A stretch of 64,000 bases of DNA, taken from Leptodactylus fallax. Taxonomy: Eukaryota > Chordata > Amphibia > Anura > Leptodactylidae. Numbering within the stretch: position 1 is the stretch's first letter; every line of letters starts with the position of its first letter. Of the stretch, positions 38,131-50,412 are shown in pieces. The translations under genes and the position numbers were made by a program. The notes below the pieces were generated by a model. It searched no databases. It was not told the DNA's origin and was given only the letters and a program-made list of their open reading frames with translations. The DNA lies in NCBI GenBank assembly GCA_947044405.1, contig CAMRHE010000197.1:2666001-2730000 (forward strand). The letters are read 5' to 3'.

Positions 38131-38277
38131 ACAAAGACCTAGGTATAATACTTTTTACACTAGATTTTCTGACATACTTGCACTTTTTTACTAAGATTTT
38201 CTTATTCCTGAGGTTCCAAAATGCTTGACAATGCTGATCATTCCAGAGTTTGTTGAATTACAGTTTCTCTGGCCTTA

Positions 38278-38914
38278 CCATATCCCCATGCCCGCTGCCT
38301 CAGGGTTATATTTGACTCAGACCTTTCCTTCACCCCCCATATTCAATTACTTGCACACTCATGTCATCTCCACATCAAAAACACCTTCAAAATCTGCCCT
38401 TTTATTACCACAGAAACACTAAAGACACTTATTGTTGCCCTGATTCACTCTCGCCTTGACTACTATAACTCACTTCTAATCGGTCTTCCCCTTACTAAAC
38501 TCTCCCCTCTACAATCTATTCTGAATGCAGCGGCTAGGCTTAGCTAACAGTCTAGACGTTACAGCGATATCTCCGGTGTGTGTCGGTTACTACATTGGCT
38601 GCCTATTCAATACAGAATACAATATAAACTTATCAAGCTCATCCACAAGGCTCTCCATAATTCTGTACCTCCCTACATTTCCTCCCTCATCTGTCTATCG
38701 CCCAGCCCGTACTCTCCGCTCACTCAGTGACCTAAGACTAACAACCTCTATTTTCAGAACCTTCCACTCCCGTATCCAAGACTACTCCCAAGTTGCACCA
38801 CTTCTCTGGAATGCTCTACCCCAGACAATCAGATTAACTCCAAAATTTCTACTACTTCAAACGAATCCTAAAGACACATCTCTTCAGACAAGCCTATCAC
38901 AATTCCTAATGTAA
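38278..38914 (+). pseudogene. LINE reverse transcriptase fragment, broken
   Basis: Across changing frames one reads 'LRVIFDSDLSF', then 'HSRLDYYNSLLIGLP' with 'LQSILNAAARL' (about 38440-38540), the conserved C-terminal block of L2/CR1-type reverse transcriptases that normally reads 'sRLDYCNsLl.glp...LQ.vqNaAARL'. The following 'APLLWNALP' near 38800 is the usual 'aPrlWNsLP' block. Multiple stops are present. The YADD palm and the endonuclease are lost. Confidence 0.82.
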
Positions 38915-39300
38915 ACCCTTCCGCAGTTAGAATCCCTAAAAATAACCCTTCACGCTCAGGCATTATCCCACAAGATATGATGCACCCACTGCACATTAAA
39001 GGACACTGACTGGTGATGGCACATACAGCTTTATTTATGTGTAAAGAAAGTAACCTCTATTACATAAACTGCTTCTCTACTGTATAACCAATTCTACTTC
39101 CTATGCCTCCGCTGATACCTCTTGCGTCACCCTCTCTACCTCATAGATTATAAACTCTTGCAAGCAGGGCCCTCAGTCCCATTGTGTGAATTGACTTATT
39201 AATCTGTAATGTATCTTTGTGTCTGTACTTGAACCCTACAAATTGTAACGTGCTCCGGAATATGTGGGCGCTATATAAATAAAATGTATTATTATTATTA
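38278..39300 (+). mobile_element. 5'-truncated L2/CR1-type LINE
   Basis: A reverse transcriptase remnant is followed by about 400 bp of 3' region that matches 6935-7440 ('cttcagacaagcctatcacaat', 'tcatagattataaactctt', 'gcagggccctcagtcccattg') and ends 'gcgctatataaataaaatg' plus (ATT)n at 39287-39300. Confidence 0.82.
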
Positions 39301-40998
39301 ATCCTTGAGAAATTTCTGCCATGCTACAAGAGACATCCTAGGAATAACTATTTTGTGTACTTGGACTGGGGTTGTCCAGTTTCAGTCACGTCACAGTAAA
39401 TAGACATTTGTCTTGTAACAAGCCATGAACCTGTGTGTCCATCACATGACCATGGACTGATTTTTATCCACTGGAAGCAAACAATGAATGACAGAAAGCA
39501 GAGATCTAGACAACTGTGAGGAACTGATACAGGAAGGATATTGGAAAATTGTACAACTTTTCATTATACAAATAATAATATTTATTTGTTGAAACTGGAC
39601 ATCTCCTTAATTATTATAACGCTCTCATTTTATACTCCTTTCTTGAATGACCATTTTGCTAATGGAGAAAGAGCCTCTATCAGTGAAGATGTGGCTCTGA
39701 GTCCTGGGAGCTTAAAGGTTAAGAAAACTAATAGATTCAGACTGTCTCGAACCATCAATGACAACCCAGTCTGTCAATGCTTACTCATTGCTATCTTCAG
39801 GAATATGGCAAAAGCTATTGTAGCAAAACAGCACTTTCCAAAGTATACTGTTAATCCACTGAACATTTACTTTGTGAGAATACATTTGCTTCAAATCTGT
39901 GTAATTTTAAAATGCAATACTTAGTATATGAATTTTATATTTATATTCTTATAAATACAATAGAACGTTTGTTATAAGTTCTTTTTCTTATAGATCATCC
40001 TGGGGTCATACGGGTATGCACCATTAGAAATCCCCAAACGTACACATTTGTGTGAATGGGCCTGGAAACATGAGAATATTTAGAAACATATTGCTGGGGG
40101 CAACAAATTGATCCACTGACCACACTTGGAAACACAATGCAGCTTCTATTGATCCTTATGCTGATATATTAATCCCCTAACCAGAAGGATTTTACATGTG
40201 AAAAAGGCATCAGAACACTTGTCTCTATTCTTCCCTAGACAAATTCTCCCTGTCATAGCAATCATCAGAGAGACAAGGGTTTGTTCAGCTTTACATGATG
40301 TAGCCTTGGGTCCTCAATAACAGCACATAATCTAGCTGAAGTGTGAGTGCATGACCTATGTTATACTTAAGAAGTAGTGATAAAAAAATAAAATCATAAT
40401 TGTGTATTTGACTATAGAAATAGAATACGTTTTATAGAAAAGCCATAGGCTTAGTATTGGTAAGGATTCGAGCTATACTTTGTCCATTTACTCCTTAAAG
40501 GGAACGTGTCAGTAGATTCATGCCACTTTAACTAGTGGAAATACTGACAGGCTCCCACACCACAAAGAAATTGATATGGCATTGCCGCATTAGCCGAGTT
40601 GGGGTAGAAGAATCTGGAAGGTGATTCCCTTCTGGCTTCTCTCAGCCCTTCTCGGCTTCACTGACCAGTCTTTCCCTATGCACATAAGACAGCATGAATC
40701 GCTAGGCACTACAATGCTAAGTATTGCTTGGCCTTTGACATTTTGGTAACAAGAAGTATCTATGGTATGTCTCTATAGTGAATTTGGTTTATTTGTTAAG
40801 TGTAAAATATATGGAAATAAAAAAAGTACTTGTAGAGTACAGTAAGAACTTGATTACTTGAAAATTTTGACATTGTAGTGTTAGGAAGAAATAATTGATA
40901 TTCATAATGTCTAAATGGTAGCCTTACACAATATATTTTATGTTGATAAATGAGCAATATGAGCCATAAAAAATGCTTGTCCAGTGAAACTTAATAAA
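39301..40998. other. AT-rich DNA, a possible frog repeat fragment only
   Basis: A 127-codon frame (39541-39924) has no recognisable motif. The piece 40495-40735 ('aaagggaacgtgtcagtaga', 'caatgctaagtattgcttgg') looks like a dispersed frog repeat from memory. Nothing else is supported. Confidence 0.45.
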
Positions 40999-41190
40999 CA
41001 GGGGCATGACTTAAGGGGCTGCAGAGGGTGCAGTTGCACCTAGCCCAGGAACCTTATGGGGCCCGTAAGCAATGATAAAGGCTGTAGTGGTCGCAGCTGC
41101 CACCAGGTCCATAAGCTAGTATGTCCAATGATCATCCTTACCACACTGAGGCCTATTACATTTTTTGATCTCCTTTCTGATTTCCTTTAA

Positions 41191-42537
41191 TTCTTCTTCT
41201 TCTTCTTCTTCTTCTTCTTCTTCTTCTTCTTGTTTATTTATATAGCACCATTAATTCCATGGTGTTTTACATTTGAGGGTTTACATATGGTACACAAAAA
41301 AACAAAGACAAGTATAATTCTAATAGTGACCTACTGGCACAGTGGTATAGAGGGCCCTGCCTGCAAGGGCTTACAATCTATGAGGGAAGAGGGATAGAAA
41401 CAGAAGGTAAGGGGAGAGGCTGTACAGATGGTGGTATGGTGACTGTAGCATTATTGGAGGTTGTAGGCCTTCCTGAATAGGTGAGTCTTCAGGGCCTTCT
41501 TGAAGCTTGTGACTGTGGGGGACAGTCTTATGTGTCTTGGTAATGAGTTCCAGGGTATGGGGGATGCACAGGAGTAGTCTTGGAGACAGTTGTGTGAAGA
41601 GCAGATAAGAGCAGAGCGGAGTAGGAAGTCTTTGGAGGATCAGAGCTTACGTGTGGGCAGGTAACGCGAGGTTATGTCGGAGATATATGGAGGGGACAGG
41701 TTGTGGATGGCTTTGTATATCAGCGTTAGTAATTTGAACTCTATTCGCTGGGCAACAGGTAGCCAGTGAAGGGATTGGCAGAGGGGAGCAGCCGATGAAC
41801 GGGTGGAGAGGTGTAATAAGCGAGCAGCACAGCTTAAGGTGGACTGGAGGGGGGCGAGAGTATTTGCTGGGAGGTCATGGAGAAGGGTGTTACAGTAGTC
41901 TAAGCGCGAGATTATGAGGGCATGGACTAGCATTTTTGTAGTTTCAGGGGTGAGGAAGGAGAGGATTTGATGGATGTTCTTGAGTTAGAGGCGGCAGGAG
42001 GTGTTGAGGGATTGGATTTGCGGCTTGAAGGATAGGTCAGAGTCTAAGGTTATCCCAAGGCAGCGGACCCATGGGACTGGGGTAAGTGTGGTTCCATTAA
42101 CTTTGATAGATGGGTAATGTAGAGGGGCTGTGCGAGGTGGGGCGAAGATGATGAACTCCATTTTCTCCATGTTGAATTTGAGAAAGCGGGAGAAGAGAAA
42201 GGAGGCTACGGCTGCTAGACACTTTGGGACTTTGGACAACAGGAAGGTAATGTCTGGTTCAGAGAGATATATTTGAGTATCATCAGCATAGCAATGGTAA
42301 TGGAAACCATGAGGTTCTATGAGTTGGCCAAGGCTGAGGGTGTAGATGGAGAACAGGAGGGGTCCTAGAATGGAGCCTTGGGGGACACCTACTGAAAGAG
42401 GGCGTGGCGGTAGTGTGCCAGTGGCAGACCCTGAATGTGCAGTTGGTGAGGTGTGATGAGATCCAGGAAAGGGCCAGGTCTGAGAATCCAAAGGATGAGA
42501 GCGTTTCTAACAAGAGGGAGTTGTCGGCTGACAGTCT
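41191..42537 (-). mobile_element. 5'-truncated L2/CR1-type LINE ending in (TTC)n
   Basis: Read right to left, the RT region is followed by a 3' region with 'catagattgtaagcccttgc' and 'gcagg.agggccct' (plus strand 41347-41380), also seen in the tails at 7255 and 39145. It ends in 'ctatataaataaacaag' and a GAA/TTC microsatellite (41191-41231). The sequence that flanks it on both sides belongs to one older repeat. Confidence 0.85.
41640..42535 (-). pseudogene. LINE reverse transcriptase with palm motifs, frame-broken
   Basis: From the truncated 5' end leftward: '[20 protein letters not shown]', [16 protein letters not shown] (RT motif, near 42350-42400), [10 protein letters not shown] with the catalytic aspartates (near 42250-42285), '[11 protein letters not shown]', '[19 protein letters not shown]', then 'ISRLDYCNTLLHDLP', 'LQSTLSCAARLL' and 'SLHWLPVAQRIEFKLLTLIY' to about 41640. 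At least two frame changes (near 42420 and 41960) break the gene. The endonuclease domain is missing. Clade: L2/CR1-like in the jockey group, by motif memory. Confidence 0.88.
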
Positions 42538-43049
42538 GTGCTTCATAAATGTATTACACCTGCCCTCTGGTGCACTGGAGTGAGAAGATTCATGATACTG
42601 ATACATGATTAATGGCAAAAGGAGCAGTTGGTCAGCATATAGTCAAGGAGGGATTTTGTGGCAAGAGGCTGTGGCACAATAGGAGGCATGATTACCGTGT
42701 GGGAGCACTGACAGGGGAGGGGGATGATGGGAAGCTTCTATTAACAGACAGGAGATCCAGGAGGTCCTGTGCGCTGTGCTGAATAATATCAGCAATGTCC
42801 TGATGCTGTTTAGCACCAGTGTCGTGATGTGGGATGCACAGGCCCCTCGAGGACTGAAGGGGAAATAGAGGTTGAGGCACTTTTGGCAGGAGGATCCATA
42901 ACTAAATTCCAGTTGTTTTCTTATGGAGAAATCCAGTGGATCTTTTGCAAATAAACAAACAGCAGCAGGGGCTGACCAGGCCCCTTATGGCCACGGGCCC
43001 CATAGCAGCTGCTATAGCTGCTATGACAGTAAATCCGCCACTGGGTGAG

Positions 43050-43760
43050 ATAAGCTGTCAGCTTATTTGTCTGCATGGGCTGACAACTCCAGCAGTGTTT
43101 TACATTAAATCAGTGATCAGATGAAGAAAATTTAAAAAAAGCTTTTAAAAATGTTTAAAAGTATAAAAAAAATAAAATGAACAAACCCTCCAAAAATGCA
43201 CCTTTCCCATATAAAATTTTTTATTATGTACAAAAAATAAATAATGAAAATACAATAAAACTAAAACATTATTTAAGTGGCATGGTAAATGCTGTAAAAA
43301 ACGCTGGAAGTACAATCCTACAAAAAAAATTAAATAAACACTCGACCAGCTCCAACAACAGAAAAATAAAAATGTTATGCCTCTAATAAGATGGTGATGC
43401 AAAAACAATTGATTTTTTTCCCCCAAATTTTGCAAAATTAAAAACAATATAAACTAGGTAACACCGTAATTGTACCAAGCCATAAAATAAAGGGAACATG
43501 TTACTTATGATGTACAGTGAATAGCAAAAAAATATAAATGTTAAAAAGAAATTCCAGAATTGCTATTTTTTTTTATCCTCCCAGAAACAGTTAAACCCAT
43601 AAAAAAAAAAAACTAAATCCCACAAAAAAAACAAGCCCTTATATGACTACATCATCGGAAAAATTAAAAAAATTACATTTTGTACAATGGGTCAAAAAAA
43701 ATATATTGCCACATCTTTAGGGCTAAACAGACTGCGTTAAGAAGGGAATTGTATATTGCA
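43050..43760. repeat. A-rich repeat resembling the TTAA MITE interior
   Basis: Contains 'acaagcccttatatgactac', 'aaaccataaaa' and 'gaacatgttacttatgatgtacagtgaatagc' phrases laid out like the second half of the piggyBac-like MITEs (tail with 'gtaacatgtca', 'agtgaacgctgtaaaaa'). It is too diverged to place the ends. The class call is tentative. Confidence 0.4.
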
Positions 43761-44496
43761 TAAGCTATGTGAGTAGACATCAAGGTACACCCCAAGCTTA
43801 CAGTATACAAGGTAAAAGACACCAGAACTGACCCCCCCAGAATACCCCCCTTCCCAATCCACTAGTGAACTAGTGGGAAAATAGTGGGAAATTTGGTGTA
43901 CTCAATGTAATCTGCACTGCTTACATGTTCACCATCACCATCCCCTGTGCATTCACAAAAGGAAAACTAGTGTTGACTATGTCTCTAGGTAAATTCTTTC
44001 AGGGATGCAATTTTCACTTCCTGAGGGATTTCCATTCTGAAAGTCAAATAGTGCTACTTCCCTTCTGCACCCTGCTCTGTACTCAAAGAGCAGTTTATGA
44101 CCATGTAAATGATATTGTTGAACCCACTTAACAATGTCATATATGTTGACATAACCTGCTGTTTGGGCACAGTACAGAACACAGAAGTGAAGGAGCACCA
44201 TTTGATTACAGTACAGTTTTAGCCTTTTCAATATCTGCATGTCATACCCCTTTTTGCAGAGTCCCACACAGTGGTGAACCTAGCTTCTTTGCTGCCTGAG
44301 GCGGACTATAGAATGACACCTCCCCACCCACCCAAAAAAAATATTGAGTTTCCATGCTACTAGCTTTACACACTGTTATCGTCTCACAATATACACAAAG
44401 TTATGAAACAGTTTTTAAGAATTCTTCTTACCGCATTACTTCAGTATCAGATCAACAACACGGCATTAACAATAACAATAACTTCACACATCTTCT

Positions 44497-44633
44497 GCTT
44501 GGTGGATGGACGAGCCCACTTGGCCCCCATTCTCTATAATAGGAGCGCCGCAGATAGCTGAATACTGGACTTCGGCTATCTTTGGAACTTCCATTGAAAT
44601 GAATGAGAACGCGGGTTCGTCCATCCACCAAGC
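44497..44633. repeat. Foldback segment inside hAT element
   Basis: The arms GCTTGGTGGATGGACGAGCC.. and its near complement at 44611-44633 pair over 23 bp with two mismatches. The centre has a smaller stem (AGATAGC/GGCTATCT). The same segment lies at 61895-62034 in the sister element. Confidence 0.85.
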
Positions 44634-45424
44634 GACACACCTATATATATGGCAGCAGTCAGACTGAATTCCCACCCACTGGGGGGGAAAAAATCCAATT
44701 CTCAGGCTCAGTGGGGGTCTCAGCAGACAGACCCCCATCAATCAGGTATTTATTCTCTATCATTTAGGTGAATACCATACAGTAACATTTTGTGACTTAC
44801 AGGTGACGTCTTTGACTAATCGGTCACATTTCCCTTCTCTTCCCTTTGGACCGCCATGACCACTTCTTCCAGCTGTGACTTGTCTCTGTAAAGTTTGCAA
44901 CACAGACATCTTTGGCTCCTCACTTTTCCAGGCATCCAACCCACATTGTCCTCACCTACACAAAGCCCCCATCCTGCTGCTACCCCAATTATAAAATATA
45001 TGATATAACCCCCCATAATGAATAATACTCCCAAGTGCATCTTTATATTAATAATGTCTGCGTGTACCCTGTATAAATAGTGCCCCTTAATAATAATGCC
45101 CCAGGTGTTAACTAATTAAAAGGTTTTCCAGATCATTAATAAACTAATCAGTGGGGCTCAAAAACCCAGGACCCCCACTGATCAGCTGTTTGAATGAACT
45201 GTGGTACCTGTGTAAGCGCCGTGACCGCTTCTCTGTTTACATAGTGTCATTCATCTCATAGCGGCCATGTCATGTAACTACAGCCTGGTCCTATACACGC
45301 CTATGTGACAAGGCTGGAATTACATCACACGGTCACTATAAACAGACAGCTTATAATATAAACAGGCGCCATAACCCCTGTTTATAGCTCCCCATTTACA
45401 CACACTATAATATCCCAGAGCAGC

Positions 45425-45795
45425 CCCTGCATACAGTATTATGCCTCGTAGCGGCCCCTGCACACGGTATTATGCTCCATAGTGGCCCCTGCACACTGTA
45501 TTATGCCTCGCAGCGGCCCCTGCACACGGTATTATGCTCCATAGTGGCCCCTGCACACTGTATTATGCCTCGCAGCGGCCCCTGCACACGGTATTATGCT
45601 CCATAGTAGCCCCTGCACACGTTATTATGCCCCATAGTGTCCTCTGCACACGGTATTATGCTCCATAGCGGGCCCAGCAGACGATATTATGCTTTATAGT
45701 GACCCCTGCACTCGGTATTATGCTCCACAGTGGCCCCTACACTGGTATTAGGCTCCACAGTGGCCCCTGCACACAGTATTATGCCCCATAGTGGC
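45425..45795 (-). repeat. Minisatellite with 62-bp higher-order units
   Basis: Reverse complement of the 31-bp unit seen at 15485. Two diverged 31-mers alternate ('gcctcg(c/t)agcggcccctgc...' and 'gctccatagtggcccctgc...'), so the true period is 62 bp, with starts at 45443, 45505 and 45567. Later units are irregular. Confidence 0.92.
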
Positions 45796-46433
45796 CCACC
45801 CATGAACTATTATTATATTCTGGGGCCTTTTCAGACCCCAGAGTATAATGATCGGAGACTCAGGGGAGGTGACAAACATAAAAAACAGTGTTACTTACCT
45901 ATCCTGGACACCGGTGCACTACCTGCAGCTTTCGTCCCTGTTTAATTGTGCACACACGTCACGTGATCAGGCCCTCGATGCAACCTGATGACGTCACCAG
46001 ATGGCCCAAGCCTGCTCGGAGTAACATCGGATCGCAGGAGAGGTGAGTAGCATTGGTTTTTATGTTCCCTCACCTCCCCTGGGCCTCCGATTATTATACT
46101 CTGGGGTCTGAAAAGACCCCAAAGTATAATAATAGTAGTATTTGAGGCCCGTGGCTGCTCACAGCGGCATCCACTTGCTATGGGACGCAGAAGGGGAGGC
46201 GGAGGCGGCCACGAGCAGACGCGGGGTAGGTAAATAAATAGGCCATTACGTGACGGGGATACTCCAGCAGGTTACGGCCTGTTTATATATAAAAAAAAAA
46301 AGTTCTCCGCACCTACCTGCGATGCCTTGATGGAGCCGCCGCCTCCTCTTCTTGTCCACGACATCTGTGTCTCAGCGTAGGAGGCGCGATGACTTCATTG
46401 TATCGCCGCCTGCGCTGACATGCAGAGGTCTCA

Positions 46434-46506
46434 TAAACCAGCCCAGGACAGACCCGCTCAGCTTTGTTTTTTTTTTTTTTAAAGCGGCCTGTCCTGGGCT
46501 GGTTTA
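46434..46506. repeat. Perfect 18-bp hairpin
   Basis: TAAACCAGCCCAGGACAG at 46434-46451 and its exact complement at 46489-46506, with a T-rich loop of 37 bases, within the right part of the hAT element. Confidence 0.9.
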
Positions 46507-46714
46507 CATTACATAAATAGTAAAAATGCCGCCCCCCCCAGACAGTGACGGACAGTGCGGCCTGAGGTGGCCGCCTCACTTCGCCTCATTAGCGGTGCGC
46601 CCCTGGTCCCACAATAAATGTATCCCAGCAGTGTAGTGAGCATTTTTATGCACCTCCACCCCCCAGATGTTGTATTAATTTATTTTCCAAAAATGAATGC
46701 GCCGCTGATGGTAA

Positions 46715-47300
46715 AAAGTTAAAGAGGACCTTTCACCACCTCCAACAAGTCCACCTATTTACATCAATTAATAGATTATGTTCCACTGATTCCAGCACCA
46801 TTGGAATTTCAGGAGAAATTGTGAAAATTAAAAATTTGGGACTAAAGCAACCTTTCATTGGGAAAAAAATATTTTTCATTTTTATGTTCCAATATTTTGT
46901 GAAACAGCTATGGGGTCAAAATGCTCATTATACCATTGAGGCATGTAGTGTCTAAAATGGAATCATTTAATGGGGATTTCCACTGTTCTGGTATTCCAGG
47001 GACTTCTAAATGCATCATGGCATTGGAAAATGATTCTGTCAAAATCTGCCCTTCAAAAGCCTAGTGGCACTCCTTCCCTTCAGTGACCTGTCACCAAAAC
47101 AGCACTTTACAGCCACATATGGAGTATTTCTGTGCTCAGGAGAAATTGCATAGCAAATTGTGGGATGCATTTTCTCTTTTAACCATTGAGAATGTGTAAA
47201 TTTTAGGGCTAAATGAACAAATTATTGAAAAGAATGAAATGTCTAAATTTCACCTCCATTTTGTTTTAAATCCTGTAAAACTCCTAAAGGGTTAAGAAAA
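46715..47300. repeat. Frog-type interspersed repeat, class unknown
   Basis: Begins 'ttaaagaggacctttcacc' and holds 'ggggtcaaaatgctcattatacc', 'aaatggaatcatttaatggggatttccactgttctgg', 'ccacatatggagtatttctgtgctcaggagaaattgcata'. I remember this block order as abundant in frog genomes. Non-coding. It ends just before the MITE at 47311. Confidence 0.5.
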
Positions 47301-47310
47301 ACCTTCCTAA

Positions 47311-47683
47311 GGCTGGGGCCCCACGTGGTGTAAACCCCGCGGTTCGCCTGCAGCAGAGACGCCGCATAAAATACCGCGGCATTTTACAGTAACAGCAAAG
47401 TGGATGGGATTCTAGCGAATCCCATCTTCACTTTGTGGTAAAATACACAATGCAGACATGCGGCGATTTCCAAAACCGTTGCGGTTTTGAAAATCACAGC
47501 ATGTCAATTATACCTAAGGAAAAGCTGGCGGTTTCCCTATAGGTATAATTGATGGAGAAAGTCTGCAGAGGAAACGCTGCGAACTTTCTGTCAAAAGCGC
47601 TGCGAGAAGAACCGTGATGCGTTACTGCCACGGTTTTTCCTGCAGCGCATTTTTGCTGTGGGACGCCACGTGGGGCCTTAGCC
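47311..47683. mobile_element. MITE 'GGCT..GGCCCCACGTGG', copy 1
   Basis: 373 bp with inverted ends GGCTGGGGCCCCACGTGG and CCACGTGGGGCCTTAGCC, flanked by TAA (47308-47310, 47684-47686). The interior has complementary blocks ('ggtataattgatgg', 'tgtcaattatacct'). A 3-bp duplication is compatible with the PIF/Harbinger group, but copy 2 has ATA, so the class is open. Non-coding. Confidence 0.85.
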
Positions 47684-47689
47684 TAAATG

Positions 47690-49600
47690 CTGTTTTGTAT
47701 TATTTAAGGGGTGCAGTTTAATTGATTAGAATGGGTCGTTTAAAAAACCCATTGATTTCAACAGGTTTTTAAAACCATCTGCAGATTTGCGTTTGGAGCA
47801 TTTCCGCCATGTATCTGCTCTTTTGGACTTGCAGCACTGTTGCTCCATCGAAAAAAATAAGGATACACAACGGACAACAAAAAATCCATTTTTTTAGCAT
47901 TGAGGTCTATGGAAGGCAACACAAACAGATTGCCAACAGATAGTAGGCCATAAGCAATCCGTTTCCTCCTTTTAATTCTTCTCTGTGCATGCTCAGAATG
48001 AAGAATGAAGGGGGGGAGAAGGGATCCACCAAAAACAGCTGCAAATAGACAGTTTTTCAATGGATACCAAAAAAGAGGGATTATGGTATTCGCTGTTTAA
48101 AGGGTTGTGTCTGTTTTTTAACAAATCCATTGTTTTTCTTTAGATGGATTGACAACGGGCAGGTACCCAGCACAGATGTTAACATAGCATTATTTTTAAG
48201 TGTGAGGGCACTTTAGTTTCAATTAAAATTAGCATATTTTGGGCAAAATTCCTTATAATAGAACATATAGCTGTCAATGATTTCTGAAGTTATTTACACA
48301 TTGATGTTTCTATAGCCATTTTTACTAACAGTTCAAATTTTTCTATTGGGTGCTGTATGGGAGCCATATGCTCTCCATAGAATTTGAATGGATGCTGATA
48401 AAATGGATCTTTATAAGAAAACTGGTATTTATATCTAAATAAGGAAAAAGAAAATGGGGATTAAACAATGAGTCAAAAATTTCTTGCACAAACAATTAAC
48501 AGCCCAAAGTGCACACTAAGTAGTGAGTACCACTTTGAGCCGCATTGGATGTAAAAGTAGTTTCTAAAGCACAAATCCACAGCAGTAAATCCAAGTAACC
48601 TAATGAATAGTTCTAGTCATACAGGTGTCGTAACTAAAGAACTCCACAGGATTATGGTTTATGTCACACTAACCTTGAAAAATTATAGTTTAGAGAGAGG
48701 AAAAAATCATAAATTCTTATCATTTTTTTTCTGGATGAAATGCTTAGCCTAACAAGGTTTCAATGTCACACTTTCATGTTCTTCACATGATCCCCTTCCA
48801 GAAAGATCAAAAAGTACCTCTTTTTTTCCAATGAGAAGGAGCAGTTTTCCAAGTCACTTTATTACTGCTGTTACTCCAACTAACAACAGCTCCCAGACCG
48901 CCGGAGGTGTGGACTGTTGTACAGGGAGCGGTGTGGGTGACTTTATGGTTTCCCATGTAGCCACATTAATCTCTGCCAGCTGCAATTCCACAGCTGTAGG
49001 TACAGCAGATCCTCAGCACCCACCAAGTCTGCACCAATGCAAGTTGTTTTTTTAAAACCACAATGCCTTGCCTTTATAGCCTGTGCTCATGACAAGCACG
49101 GCATTTGTAATTTTAACCAGTCACTTGGGTGGGAGGAAACTTACAGGGAAGGTGCTTTCAGTGCAAAAGTTCAGCCTTGAAGAATAAACTAAATGTTTTC
49201 CTACACACAGAGATTAACATAAGGCTGAGGGAAAATGAACTGATTTGACAAATGAGTCTTTAGGGTCATAAAAAAAAAACTTCACCAAAAAAGAAACTAA
49301 GCAAGAATAAGTATTTATTTTAAAAGCTGCAAAAAATATAATTCTGAGAAGAAATGGTGTTTTAGGAGGTGCCTAATAGCAGAGGTGCTAGTCTTAAAGG
49401 TGAAGGTATCCTGCCAGGGATTATTACCTTCAACATACATATTTTATTTTTCTGCCAAACCAAATGTTAGACTTCAGTGTCTGGATTCTTTGGAGGTGAT
49501 TTGTAGAGCATGTTATGTCGCCTGGGAAGATTTTCACTATGTTTAATATTGTTGAAATGTTAAAAAGATTGGTAACATATGAAATAAAAAGTAACCTTCA
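47690..49600. other. Non-coding DNA, possible repeats, no gene
   Basis: 47750-48110 has the uneven, partly self-complementary look of a decayed MITE ('acaacggacaacaaaaaatcc', 'aacaaatccattg'), but no ends could be fixed. The rest, including a 74-codon frame at 48831, is unrecognised. Confidence 0.45.
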
Positions 49601-49601
49601 G

Positions 49602-49890
49602 GCTAAAGCCCCACGTAGCAAGCCCCAGCTAAAAAAGGCTGCATTTTTCCTGCGGACTTTCTACTTCTATAATACCCATACGTAAAACGGCAGCATTTCC
49701 ATAGGTATAATTGACATGCTGTGATTTGCAAAAATGCTTGCATTTTTGAAATCACAGATTTTCCGCTGCGGTTTTTTTTTTCTGCAATGTGTGGATAGAA
49801 TCAGCCAGAATCTCATTCACTTTGCAGGTAATGTAAAATGCAGCGTTTTTTCACAGTGGCCAAAACGCTGCGCTGTGTACCCAGCCTCCA
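49602..49890. mobile_element. MITE 'GGCT..', diverged copy
   Basis: Begins GGCTAAAGCCCCACGTAG and shares 'cataggtataattgacatgctgtgattt' and 'gcaggtaatgtaaaatgcag' with 63668-63953. The right end is eroded ('gtgtacccagcc'). Confidence 0.65.
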
Positions 49891-50303
49891 GTTTGATTGT
49901 TTTTTTTCTATAAGCAGGAGGCAGCGAGAACACTGTGAAGTTACACCTTTTAGGGTACACTAGTAATCCTACACACAGCACACACAGACAAGCAGGCAAT
50001 ATGACAGATAAGATAGATAGGCAAGATGAAACAAGAGAGTTTTATAACTTTGCATCTAATCCTTGTAGGGACTCATCTATTATATCAGTACACTCCAGTT
50101 TTCCAGTTTCATTAGATAACGTATAAATAATAACTTCAGCAGCATTCTATACATGGAGGTACATACAGAGAAACTAAATGGTCCAAGAAGGGTGCTATGG
50201 GCAGGGTTCTGAAAGCTGCTAGGAAGGATTTAATAGATGATATAAACCTGTAGTTCACAGGAAAAGATGCTGCCTATATTTAAAGGAATCAAAATGCATG
50301 GAT

Positions 50304-50412
50304 CAGAGGCGTAGCTAGAGGTTCAGCACAGGGGGGGGGCCAACATGTCCAAGTGGGCCCCCAAATTAGGTATACCAATATTGTCACTATACGATGACCA
50401 TATGGTGGTATA
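50304..50412. repeat. hAT-like end fragment
   Basis: CAGAGGCGTAGCTAGAGG followed by a G-run resembles a hAT left end. It is cut short where the Tc1 fragment begins. Confidence 0.45.

Larger units (their letters stand above)
40999..43042. repeat. Diverged dispersed repeat, copy 2, split by a LINE
   Basis: The outer parts (40999-41190 and 42538-43042) match 37180-38130 block by block. The ends CAGGGGCATGACTTAAG and CAGTAAATCCGCCACTG have a hAT-like look, but I saw no matching 8-bp duplication. The interior is interrupted by a minus-strand LINE between 41191 and 42537; that gap is absent from copy 1. Confidence 0.6.
44269..46605 (+). mobile_element. hAT-type non-autonomous element, long form
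   Basis: 2337 bp flanked by a perfect 8-bp duplication GTCCCACA (44261-44268, 46606-46613). The left end is CAGTGGTGAACCTAGC; the right end reads back as CAGGGGCGCACCGC. Inner ends on both sides carry a 'GCCTGAGG(C/T)GG' box. It contains a 137-bp foldback (44497-44633), a 31/62-bp minisatellite (45425-45795), the 'ctggggtctgaaaagacccca' palindromes shared with 14941-15906, and an 18-bp perfect hairpin (46434-46506). No transposase is encoded. It appears to be a mosaic of pieces from more than one hAT MITE family. Confidence 0.92.

Noticed and set aside
40455..40480. Possible tRNA-like B-box (ggattcgag)
   Set aside because: No A-box at the right distance and no cloverleaf can be drawn.
40999..43042. 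hAT call for the repeat with CAGGGGC and CCACTG ends
   Set aside because: The ends look hAT-like, but ttaataaa on the left and ggtgagat on the right do not match as an 8-bp duplication, so it is kept as an unclassified repeat.
45000..45130. Possible host exon suggested by 70-90 codon frames
   Set aside because: The segment is repeated at 62130-62280 inside the sister hAT element.
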